Positions 1-4,766 of a stretch of 5,293 nt of DNA are shown here, piece after piece. Source of the DNA: CAVVWJ01 sp965652025 (lineage in GTDB: Bacteria > Gemmatimonadota > Gemmatimonadetes > Gemmatimonadales > GWC2-71-9); contig CBFGTM010000115.1 of NCBI GenBank assembly GCA_965652025.1, forward strand, positions 1 through 5,293, in the 5' to 3' direction. Within the stretch, counting starts at the first letter, position 1. Every line of letters begins with the position of its first letter. Below the pieces are notes generated by a model. It did no database searches and was not told the DNA's origin. It saw only the letters and a program-made list of their open reading frames with translations. Both the position numbers and the translations under genes were made by a program.

Positions 1-19
1 AGCGCCACAGGACGCGCGG

Positions 20-48
20 TTGACATGAAGCCAAACTATGAGCAGACT
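20..48 (+). promoter_or_regulatory. Possible sigma-70-like promoter ahead of the peptidase-MocR pair
   Basis: A perfect TTGACA at 20-25 is followed 17 bp later by CAGACT (43-48), only a 3/6 match to TATAAT. TATGAG at 37-42 is a better -10 match but lies only 11 bp from the hexamer. The surrounding leader is less GC-rich than the genes. The -35 element is convincing by sequence; the -10 is weak, so the promoter is tentative. Confidence 0.3.
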
Positions 49-94
49 GGTCAGGACAGAAGATCCAGTTGAGGAGTGAAAAACATGACCAGTC
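45..94. repeat. 9-bp inverted repeat spanning the peptidase translation start
   Basis: GACTGGTCA at 45-53 and its exact reverse complement TGACCAGTC at 86-94 are separated by 32 nt containing the Shine-Dalgarno site. The right arm begins at the second base of the start codon ATG 85-87. In RNA, a 9-bp stem here would tie up the start codon and leave the GAGGAG in the loop. In DNA, the two arms could be half-sites for a dimeric regulator, the MocR protein encoded next door being one candidate. The repeat is seen directly; either role is inference. Confidence 0.45.
71..76 (+). promoter_or_regulatory. Ribosome binding site of the M28 peptidase gene
   Basis: GAGGAG lies 8 nt before ATG 85 and overlaps the alternative GTG at 76. 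This spacing decides the start in favour of ATG 85, which also removes the two residues (Lys, Asn) that would otherwise sit ahead of the signal peptide. Confidence 0.65.
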
Positions 95-1710
95 GACCCC
101 TGATCCTCCTGGCCCTGACACTGATTGGCGTCGGCTGTCGGGGGACGGACGAGCGGGCCAGCAGGGCCGCACCCGAAGTGAGCCAGGCACTCCTGGAGGA
201 GCACATCCGATACCTGGCGAGCGACCAACTCGGAGGCCGCGGGCCCGGTACGGCCGGCTACGACTCCGCGGCGCGCTATGTCGCGAAGCACTTCGCCGCG
301 CTCGGCTTGGACTCCGCCGGGACCAAAGGGTACTTCCAGCCGGTTCCGCTGCTTCGTTCGCGCGCTATCGAGGGGAACAGCCTGGTCCTGGTCGGACGGT
401 CCGGCCGACGTGTGCTCACCCCTTACCGGGACTACGTGCCCTTCCCCGACTTCGTCACCCGCCGGGCCGAAGTGACGGCGCCGCTGGTGTTCGCCGGCTT
501 CGGGGTCACCGCACCGGACCACAAATACGACGATTACCGTGCCGTGGACCCCAAGGGGAAGATCGTCGTCCTCCTCACCGGCGCTCCTTCCTCCTTCCCC
601 GCGGCCGAGCGTGCGCACCACGCCGCTCCCCGGATGAAGCGAGAGAACGCGGCTCGCAGGGGAGCGATCGGCGTCCTGGTCGTTCGAACCCGGGACCAGA
701 GCTTTCCCTGGGACCGCATGGTGCGACAGTCCCGCGGCGGTGGCATGCGCTGGGTCGACTCCACCGGCGCGCCGGCCGACGTCTCGCCGACGATACGAGG
801 CGCGGCGACGCTCTCGGACAGCGCGGCGGCCTATCTATTCGAAGGAGCATCCCAGTCGCTCGGCGAGATCCTGACCGCGGCCGAAGCCGGAAAGCCTCCC
901 GCCTTCGACCTGCCCCTGCGGGCCACCATCCGCACGGTCAGTGTGCACGACCGGCTCGAGAGCCCCAACGTGGTCGGGTTGCTGCGCGGCTCCGACCCCC
1001 GCTTGCGCGATGAGGTGGTGGTCTACAGCGCCCACCTCGATCATCTCGGCATCGGCGAGCCGGTCCGGGGCGACTCGATCTACAACGGCGCGCTCGACAA
1101 CGCCTCAGGCACCGCGGGGTTGCTCGAGGTGGCCCGGGCTTTCGCGACGCTGCCGCGCCCGCCCCGCCGCTCGGTGCTGTTCCTCGCGGTCACGGCCGAG
1201 GAGAAGGGATTGCTGGGCAGCGACTATTTCGCTGAGCATCCCACAGTGCCGCTGGAGCGGATCGTGGCCAACGTGAACCTCGACGGTCTCGCCCTTCTCT
1301 ACCCGTTGCGGACGCTGGTGGCTCTTGGGGCTGACCATTCGACCCTCGACTCCACCGTCGCGCGAGTAGCGAAACGGATGGAAATCACCATTACGCCGGA
1401 TCCGTTCCCCCAGGAGGTCTTCTTCGTCCGGAGCGACCAGTACTCGTTCGTGCGCCGCGGGGTGCCTTCGCTGTTTCCCTTCATGGGCCTGCGGAGCGAC
1501 TCGGGGGTAGACGCTGCCGCGCGGTTCAAGGAATGGATCGCGACCCGCTACCACACTCCGCAGGACGACATCGGCCAGCCGATGGATCTCGAGTCGGGCG
1601 CCAGGGAGGCGCAGTTTGCATTTCTGGTGGGGTTGGAGGTCGCCGACGCGGACCAGCGGCCGGCGTGGAAGAGGGGAGACTTCTTCGGGCGCACATTCGG
1701 TGACCAGTAG
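85..1710 (+). CDS. M28-family zinc aminopeptidase, putative lipoprotein, with inserted PA-like domain
   Basis: A secreted, probably membrane-anchored metallopeptidase of family M28, which normally uses two zinc ions to remove N-terminal residues from peptides. Numbering here is from the in-frame GTG at 76; subtract 3 for the chosen ATG. Residues 8-20 are hydrophobic and end in IGVGC, a slightly non-canonical lipobox with Cys21. Residues about 130-250 (PLVFAGFGVTAPDHKYDDY, then KGKIVVLL) look like a protease-associated domain inserted before the catalytic core. All expected metal ligands are present: H320 (SAHLDH), bridging D341 (DNASG), E376 with catalytic E375 (TAEEKGLLGS), D403 (NLDG) and H493 (YHTPQDD), so the enzyme should be active. 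ATG 85 is preferred because GAGGAG at 71-76 lies 8 nt before it, whereas GTG 76 overlaps that site. The length, about 540 aa, suits M28 proteins with a PA insert. The stop overlaps the MocR gene. Substrate specificity cannot be told; the family assignment is firm. Confidence 0.95.
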   Translation: MTSRPLILLALTLIGVGCRGTDERASRAAPEVSQALLEEHIRYLASDQLGGRGPGTAGYDSAARYVAKHFAALGLDSAGTKGYFQPVPLLRSRAIEGNSLVLVGRSGRRVLTPYRDYVPFPDFVTRRAEVTAPLVFAGFGVTAPDHKYDDYRAVDPKGKIVVLLTGAPSSFPAAERAHHAAPRMKRENAARRGAIGVLVVRTRDQSFPWDRMVRQSRGGGMRWVDSTGAPADVSPTIRGAATLSDSAAAYLFEGASQSLGEILTAAEAGKPPAFDLPLRATIRTVSVHDRLESPNVVGLLRGSDPRLRDEVVVYSAHLDHLGIGEPVRGDSIYNGALDNASGTAGLLEVARAFATLPRPPRRSVLFLAVTAEEKGLLGSDYFAEHPTVPLERIVANVNLDGLALLYPLRTLVALGADHSTLDSTVARVAKRMEITITPDPFPQEVFFVRSDQYSFVRRGVPSLFPFMGLRSDSGVDAAARFKEWIATRYHTPQDDIGQPMDLESGAREAQFAFLVGLEVADADQRPAWKRGDFFGRTFGDQ

Positions 1711-3148
1711 GCCCCTCGACGTCCTCGTCTCAGTCGACCGCGAGAGTCCTCGCACCCTCGGCCGGCAGATCGAGGACCAGCTCCGCCAGGCCATCCGAGA
1801 CGCCACTCTCCGTCCCGGCTCGCGGCTGCCCTCCACCCGCGACCTGGCCCGCGAGCTCGGGATCTCTCGGCCCATCGTGGTGGACGCCTACGCCCAGCTC
1901 GCCGGGGAGGGCTATCTGGAGCTCCGCCCGGGTACCCGGCCACGGGTCACCGGCTGCGCCGGTCCTTGCCAGCCGCCTACCACCAGGCGTACGGAGCCGG
2001 TCCCCGAGCCGCGTTACGATTTCCGCCCCGGCGTCCCCGACCTCGCGACCTTCCCCCGCTCTGCCTGGCTCCGCTCTCTCCGCGAGGCGCTCGCCGGGAT
2101 GCGGGACGCCGATTTCGGCTACACCGATCCGCACGGCAGCGAGGTCCTCCGCCTGGCCTTGAGGGACTACCTCGGCCGAGTGCGCGGCGTGGTGGCCGAC
2201 GCCGGCCGACTAGTCGTCACCAGCGGCTGGTGCCAGGGGCGGACGCTCGTGTGTCACGCGCTCGCGGCGTTGGGAGCGAGGCGGATCGCGATCGAGGACC
2301 CCTCTCACAATGAGGTGCGGCTCTCGGCCGCCAGCGCGGGGCTCGAGCTGGTGCCGGTGGCGGTGGACGGCGAGGGACTCCGGGTGGATCTCCTGGAGCG
2401 GACGGCGGCGGACGCGGTGCTGGTGACGCCGGCACACCAGTACCCGACAGGCGCGGTCATGTCCGGTGCCCGCCGCGGAGCGCTGCTCGAGTGGCTGCGC
2501 CGGCACCAGGCGATCGCGATCGAGGATGACTACGACGCCGAGTTCCGGTACGACCGCGCGCCGGTGGGGGCATTACAGGGGATGGATCCCGAGCGCATCG
2601 TCTACGCCGGGACGGCGAGCAAGACCCTCGCACCGGCAATGCGGCTGGGCTGGCTGGCGGTGCCGCCCCGGCTCCTGGACGCGGTACAGCGGGAGCAGCG
2701 GCAGGTGGATTTTGGCGTCTCGCGCATCGAGCAGCACGCTTTCGCCGACTTTCTGTCGCGGGGAGAGCTGGACCGCCACCTGCGGCGGATGCGCGCCCGC
2801 TACCGCGCCCGGCGCGACGCGCTGGTGGAGGCGCTGACCGGGGCGCTGCCCGAGGTGCGGGTGCACGGGATCCGGGCGGGGCTGCACGTCATGATCCAGC
2901 TGCGCGACGGGGACCGGGGGCGGGTGATCCAGGCCGAGGCGGCGCGGCGTGGAGTCGCGCTGACCGCGCTGAGCGATTACTACCTCGGCCAGGCCGAGGA
3001 TTCGTCCATGCTGCTGCTGGGGTATGCACGATGCTCGGAGGCGGTGATACGCGCCGGAGTGCGGGAGCTGGCGGCGGCGGTGCGGGCCGCGCGGGCATCG
3101 AGGACACCCGTGCCTCTTCCACGAGAAGCGGTGAGCGCTGAGCGGTGA
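1700..3148 (+). CDS. MocR-type transcriptional regulator (GntR winged helix fused to class I aminotransferase domain)
   Basis: A cytoplasmic DNA-binding regulator in which a fold-type I aminotransferase domain serves as a PLP- and ligand-responsive sensor. Numbering is from GTG 1700 (482 aa, normal for the family). Residues about 15-85 form the GntR winged helix (LRPGSRLPSTRDLARELGIS, then VVDAYAQLAGEGYL). The aminotransferase domain runs from about 105 to 465, with TSGWCQG (174-180), TPAHQYPTG (243-251), the cofactor motif EDDYDAEFRY (275-284) and the Schiff-base lysine K308 in GTASKTLAPAMRLGW. It therefore should bind PLP. The start overlaps the last 11 bp of the peptidase gene; the nearest purine-rich site (GAGGGGAG, 1671-1678) is 21 nt away, so translational coupling is likely. 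A TTG at 1616 is open in frame, but would add 28 residues unlike the family. Known members control pyridoxal, GABA, taurine or D-Ala-D-Ala ligase genes; no such target lies here, so the regulon is unknown. GC is very high (about 82% around 2761-2820). Confidence 0.93.
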   Translation: MTSRPLDVLVSVDRESPRTLGRQIEDQLRQAIRDATLRPGSRLPSTRDLARELGISRPIVVDAYAQLAGEGYLELRPGTRPRVTGCAGPCQPPTTRRTEPVPEPRYDFRPGVPDLATFPRSAWLRSLREALAGMRDADFGYTDPHGSEVLRLALRDYLGRVRGVVADAGRLVVTSGWCQGRTLVCHALAALGARRIAIEDPSHNEVRLSAASAGLELVPVAVDGEGLRVDLLERTAADAVLVTPAHQYPTGAVMSGARRGALLEWLRRHQAIAIEDDYDAEFRYDRAPVGALQGMDPERIVYAGTASKTLAPAMRLGWLAVPPRLLDAVQREQRQVDFGVSRIEQHAFADFLSRGELDRHLRRMRARYRARRDALVEALTGALPEVRVHGIRAGLHVMIQLRDGDRGRVIQAEAARRGVALTALSDYYLGQAEDSSMLLLGYARCSEAVIRAGVRELAAAVRAARASRTPVPLPREAVSAER

Positions 3149-3152
3149 GCGG
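3132..3152. repeat. Three tandem 7-bp units TGAGCG(C/G) across the MocR stop codon
   Basis: TGAGCGC (3132-3138), TGAGCGG (3139-3145) and TGAGCGG (3146-3152) follow each other without gap. The MocR stop codon is the TGA of the third unit. Because 7 is not a multiple of 3, the three TGAs fall in all three forward frames, so any plus-strand reading is stopped here. Viewed another way, AGCGGTGAGCG is repeated exactly at 3127-3137 and 3141-3151. The array could have arisen by slippage. Confidence 0.6.
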
Positions 3153-3162
3153 CCGTACTACA

Positions 3163-3378
3163 TCAATGCCTGAATTTGGGGGCCACGAATGACTTCGTGT
3201 CCATCAACCGGACGTCTTGCGGGTCCAGATTCTCGGCATAGCGGGCCGGCTCTACCTCAAACTCCCGGCGGCATTCGGGAGAACAGAAGAACACCTCCTG
3301 AGACTCGTATGTGGTGTGTGCCGGTGCTGTTTCCGGGTCGACCATCATTCCGCAGACCGGGTCCTTGACCTGACTCAT
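3163..3378 (-). CDS. Small YHS-domain protein (probable metal-binding)
   Basis: A 71-residue cytoplasmic protein consisting mainly of a YHS domain. Residues 6-12 are DPVCGMM, followed by FFCSPECRREF (30-40) and EPARY (43-47). This gives the family's cysteine pattern C9, C32 and C36. YHS domains occur alone, or attached to copper and heavy-metal P-type ATPases and some oxygenases, and are thought to bind metal; here no transporter is adjacent. After the domain comes a 23-residue tail (about 49-71), basic at its end (APKFRH), which is not part of the usual domain. The start ATG is well supported by AGGAG 6 nt upstream. The gene converges on the MocR gene with 14 bp between stops and diverges from the Mth938 gene. 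The domain call is firm; metal and physiological role are not determinable. Confidence 0.9.
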   Translation of the reverse strand: MSQVKDPVCGMMVDPETAPAHTTYESQEVFFCSPECRREFEVEPARYAENLDPQDVRLMDTKSFVAPKFRH

Positions 3379-3384
3379 TCTGGA

Positions 3385-3389
3385 CTCCT
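3385..3389 (-). promoter_or_regulatory. Ribosome binding site of the YHS gene
   Basis: On the minus strand AGGAG precedes the ATG by 6 nt, a near-ideal spacing that fixes the start of this small gene. Confidence 0.7.
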
Positions 3390-3432
3390 GTTAGACCCGT
3401 TCGAAATGTCAGGGGCCGGTATGGGGTGATCG

Positions 3433-3446
3433 GTGATCTGAGTCAC
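3433..3446. promoter_or_regulatory. Crp/Fnr-like dyad GTGA-N6-TCAC in the YHS/Mth938 divergent spacer
   Basis: GTGA (3433-3436) and TCAC (3443-3446) form a perfect dyad with a 6-bp spacer, the core arrangement of operators bound by Crp/Fnr-family regulators. The outer bases (G and G) do not match the full TGTGA/TCACA consensus. The left half-site is part of a 7-bp direct repeat GGTGATC-GGTGATC (3425-3438). The dyad is about 60 bp upstream of the YHS start and 90 bp upstream of the Mth938 start, so it could serve either gene. No good -35/-10 pair was found in either direction. The factor is unknown and the site is a candidate only. Confidence 0.3.
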
Positions 3447-3458
3447 GCAGGGCTCAGA
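3437..3458. repeat. Small inverted repeat (6-bp stem, 10-nt loop) in the divergent spacer
   Basis: TCTGAG (3437-3442) and CTCAGA (3453-3458) are exact reverse complements, followed by AAAAGATC. The stem is short and half AT, and overlaps the GTGA-N6-TCAC dyad, so the two may be competing readings of one operator. There is no U-tract in the right place for a terminator of either neighbouring gene. Confidence 0.3.
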
Positions 3459-3525
3459 AAAGATCCTCGCTCGGGTTACACCATTTCAAGGACGCTCCGG
3501 ATAGGATTCAGGTGTAAGAGAAATC

Positions 3526-3531
3526 AGGGAG
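3526..3531 (+). promoter_or_regulatory. Ribosome binding site of the Mth938-like gene
   Basis: AGGGAG lies 6 nt before ATG 3538, supporting that start over any downstream codon. Confidence 0.65.
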
Positions 3532-3537
3532 CGGCTT

Positions 3538-3885
3538 ATGCGGTTCGAGTCATTCTCATTCGGATCCATTCGGATCAACGGCACCACCTATGATCACGAC
3601 GTGGTGATCGACCGCGGCGAAGTTCGGAAGCGCCAGAAGAAGCCTTCCAAGAAGTTCCGCGATGCCTTTGGACACACGCCCTTATCCATCGATGAGAGGA
3701 TACCCTGGCATTGTCGGCGGCTGGTCATCGGCACCGGCACCGGGGCGCTGCCGGTGATGGAGCAGGTGCAGCGTGAAGCTCAGCGCCGCGAGATCGAGCT
3801 GGTGATCGTGCCGACGGTACGGGCAATCGAGTTGCTGGAGCAGCAGTCTCCTGACACCAACGCCATCCTGCACCTGACTTGCTGA
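3538..3885 (+). CDS. Mth938-like domain (DUF498) protein
   Basis: A 115-residue soluble protein made of one Mth938-like domain, the fold shared by archaeal MTH938, the human adipogenesis-associated protein AAMDC and mitochondrial complex I assembly factor NDUFAF3. Family features run in order: YDHDVVI (18-24), a basic stretch RKRQKKPSKK (30-39), GHTPLS (45-50), the glycine-rich LVIGTGTGALPV (62-73), PTVRAIELL (92-100) and the terminal HLTC (112-115), which closes the domain. Length is typical and nothing is missing. The biochemical role of bacterial single-domain members is not established, so none is assigned. The gene diverges from the YHS gene and converges on the PAS gene with 61 bp between stops. 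It uses less GC-biased codons than the peptidase and MocR genes. ATG 3538 is supported by AGGGAG 6 nt upstream. The family call is firm. Confidence 0.9.
   Translation: MRFESFSFGSIRINGTTYDHDVVIDRGEVRKRQKKPSKKFRDAFGHTPLSIDERIPWHCRRLVIGTGTGALPVMEQVQREAQRREIELVIVPTVRAIELLEQQSPDTNAILHLTC
3557..3576. repeat. Perfect tandem duplication of a 10-bp unit inside the Mth938-like gene
   Basis: CATTCGGATC occurs twice back to back near the start of the gene. The unit length is not a multiple of three, so the copies are read in different frames and give FGS and IRI within residues 8-12 and onward. The reading frame is intact and agrees with the family downstream, so this is probably chance or an old duplication. 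Confidence 0.5.
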
Positions 3886-3946
3886 CCGGCACAGGCGAGC
3901 GCCAGAGCGGCCAGGGCTGAGACACGAAGGGTTCCCAAAATCGAAG

Positions 3947-4681
3947 CTATTTCGGGGGACGGCCCCGAGATCGCGCAAGGATACTGGCGCTGTTGGCCAG
4001 CAGGGCCTGCACCTCGGACCTGAGATTGTCGGATTCCTTGCGGAGCCGAGCCGAGGCGGAGGTAGCATCGACCAGGATCACGTGCTCCCGCTGCAGATCC
4101 GCCTTGGCCTGTTCCAATGCAACCCTGGCGGTCTCGACCGCTGCTCGAGCGGCCCGCTCGGCTTTCTGGGCCTGCACCAGCTTGGTCATATCCTCGACTT
4201 CGTGGATCAGGTACCGCACGCTCCCGCCGGGGTCCCGCACTGGGGTGTTCCGGGGTGCCCAATGGCGCTCCTCCCAGCTCCCGTCGGGACGGCGGATGTT
4301 GTAGTGCTGGACCGGCATCACGTCGCGTCGGCCAGTGGTCAAGGCCCGCTCCAGCGAGGCCCGCAGGTTCCGCACCCCAGTCGCAGTCGGATCATCGGGT
4401 GGATCGGGAAAAGCCTCGAACAGACCCATCCCGATAATGCCACGGGAGCCGGTGCGGCTGGTCAGGGTGGCTTCGAGGTAGGCGGTGCTGGCGCAGACGA
4501 TGGTGAAGCGGGGCCGGTCGGGCCGGAGCACCAGGTAGAGTCCGGGAACTGCCTCGAAGAGACAGCGAAAATCGGTCTCTTCCTGTGATTCGCTGTCCGG
4601 CCGGGGATCAACGTGGGTTCCCATATTTTTATGGATAGCCGATGGGGGCGGGATCGCAAGGTCTCGGATGACTCGATTCAT
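3947..4681 (-). CDS. PAS-domain protein with C-terminal coiled coil and no output domain
   Basis: A 244-residue soluble putative signalling protein. Residues 37-166 form one PAS fold with its PAC end: FRCLFEAVPGLYLVL (38-52), GMGLFEAFPDPPDD (84-97), MPVQHYNIRRPDGSWEERHW (122-141) and VRYLIHEVEDMT (155-166). This PAS subtype is, from memory, common at the front of hybrid histidine kinases. Here it is followed only by a heptad-like helix rich in Ala, Glu, Gln and Arg (about 167-230) and a basic end (SRGRPPK). No HisKA, GGDEF, HTH or receiver domain is present. It may sense a ligand or redox state and act through oligomerisation or a partner. ATG 4681 is chosen because GGAAGG lies 10 nt upstream. 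ATG 4624 would also keep the whole PAS domain but has no Shine-Dalgarno site, and TTG 4777 would overlap the kinase start. The gene diverges from the Ser/Thr kinase gene and converges on the Mth938 gene. The domain call is firm; function unknown. Confidence 0.85.
   Translation of the reverse strand: MNRVIRDLAIPPPSAIHKNMGTHVDPRPDSESQEETDFRCLFEAVPGLYLVLRPDRPRFTIVCASTAYLEATLTSRTGSRGIIGMGLFEAFPDPPDDPTATGVRNLRASLERALTTGRRDVMPVQHYNIRRPDGSWEERHWAPRNTPVRDPGGSVRYLIHEVEDMTKLVQAQKAERAARAAVETARVALEQAKADLQREHVILVDATSASARLRKESDNLRSEVQALLANSASILARSRGRPPK
4621..4634. repeat. AT-rich hairpin near the start of the PAS gene
   Basis: CCATA-TTTT-TATGG is a perfect 5-bp stem with a 4-nt loop in an AT-rich patch unusual for this DNA. 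It lies 48 bases or more inside the PAS gene, ahead of the PAS domain, and contains the alternative ATG at 4624 (minus strand). It could be chance, or part of an internal initiation region. Confidence 0.3.
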
Positions 4682-4766
4682 CGCGAGGCCGCCTTCCGTC
4701 GGAGCGCTTGCTAGCAATCCCCCAAGGTCTTCGACACATTCCAAGCCTCTCTTCCACCGGCAGCCT
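4682..4766. promoter_or_regulatory. Divergent promoter region with 10-bp palindrome TTGCTAGCAA
   Basis: This 85-bp spacer separates the PAS and kinase starts and must hold the promoters of both unless they are read from further away. TTGCTAGCAA at 4708-4717 is a perfect palindrome, 26 bp upstream of the PAS start and 49 bp upstream of the kinase start, well placed for an operator acting on both. No clear -35/-10 pair was recognised. The palindrome is observed; its role is inferred. Confidence 0.35.
4692..4697 (-). promoter_or_regulatory. Likely ribosome binding site of the PAS gene
   Basis: Read on the minus strand, GGAAGG stands 10 nt before ATG 4681. It is a moderate match, slightly distant, but better than anything before the other possible starts (4624, 4777). 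Confidence 0.4.

Larger units (their letters stand above)
3160..3890. other. Lower-GC block containing the YHS and Mth938 genes
   Basis: Hand counts of 60-base lines give roughly 50-63% GC here (for example 30/60 at 3481-3540 and 31/60 at 3541-3600). Counts elsewhere are 43/60 in the peptidase gene at 1081-1140 and 49/60 in the MocR gene at 2761-2820. The change begins at the end of the MocR gene. It covers two small genes and their shared spacer, and may mark separate ancestry or weaker codon bias in small genes. No mobile-element ends or attachment-site repeats were seen at the edges. Confidence 0.5.

Noticed and set aside
1..72. Frame 1 is open from the window edge to TGA at 70-72 and could be the end of an upstream gene (ending TGQDRRSS).
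   Set aside because: Twenty-three codons without a stop is expected by chance at this GC; third positions are not GC-biased as in the adjacent genes, no family motif is recognisable, and the stretch holds promoter-like sequence.
69..1013. Long open frame of 314 codons overlapping the peptidase gene in another frame.
   Set aside because: Its product is a Pro/Arg/Gly-rich sequence typical of an out-of-frame shadow in GC-rich DNA; the peptidase frame carries all M28 motifs.
1616..1699. In-frame TTG extension of 28 residues ahead of the MocR winged helix.
   Set aside because: The extra residues are read from the peptidase gene in a shifted frame, do not resemble the start of MocR proteins, and GTG 1700 already includes the complete winged helix.
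1105..1875. 256-codon minus-strand open frame across the peptidase and MocR genes.
   Set aside because: Antisense shadow with no recognisable domain, overlying two well-supported plus-strand genes.
3149..3162. Possible terminator between the convergent MocR and YHS genes.
   Set aside because: Only 14 bp separate the stops and no hairpin with a T-run is visible there or just beyond.
3476..3507. Possible promoter TTACAC ... TAGGAT ahead of the Mth938 gene.
   Set aside because: The spacer is 20 bp and the -35 match is poor, so it does not meet a usable sigma-70 pattern.
3886..3946. Possible bidirectional terminator between the convergent Mth938 and PAS genes (GGGTTCCCAAAA and nearby short dyads).
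   Set aside because: The stem is only 3 bp with a 2-nt loop; no GC-rich hairpin with an adjoining U-run was found in either direction.
4082..4588. 168-codon plus-strand open frame opposite the PAS gene.
   Set aside because: Its product is low-complexity and motif-free, while the minus strand encodes a clear PAS/PAC domain over the same bases.
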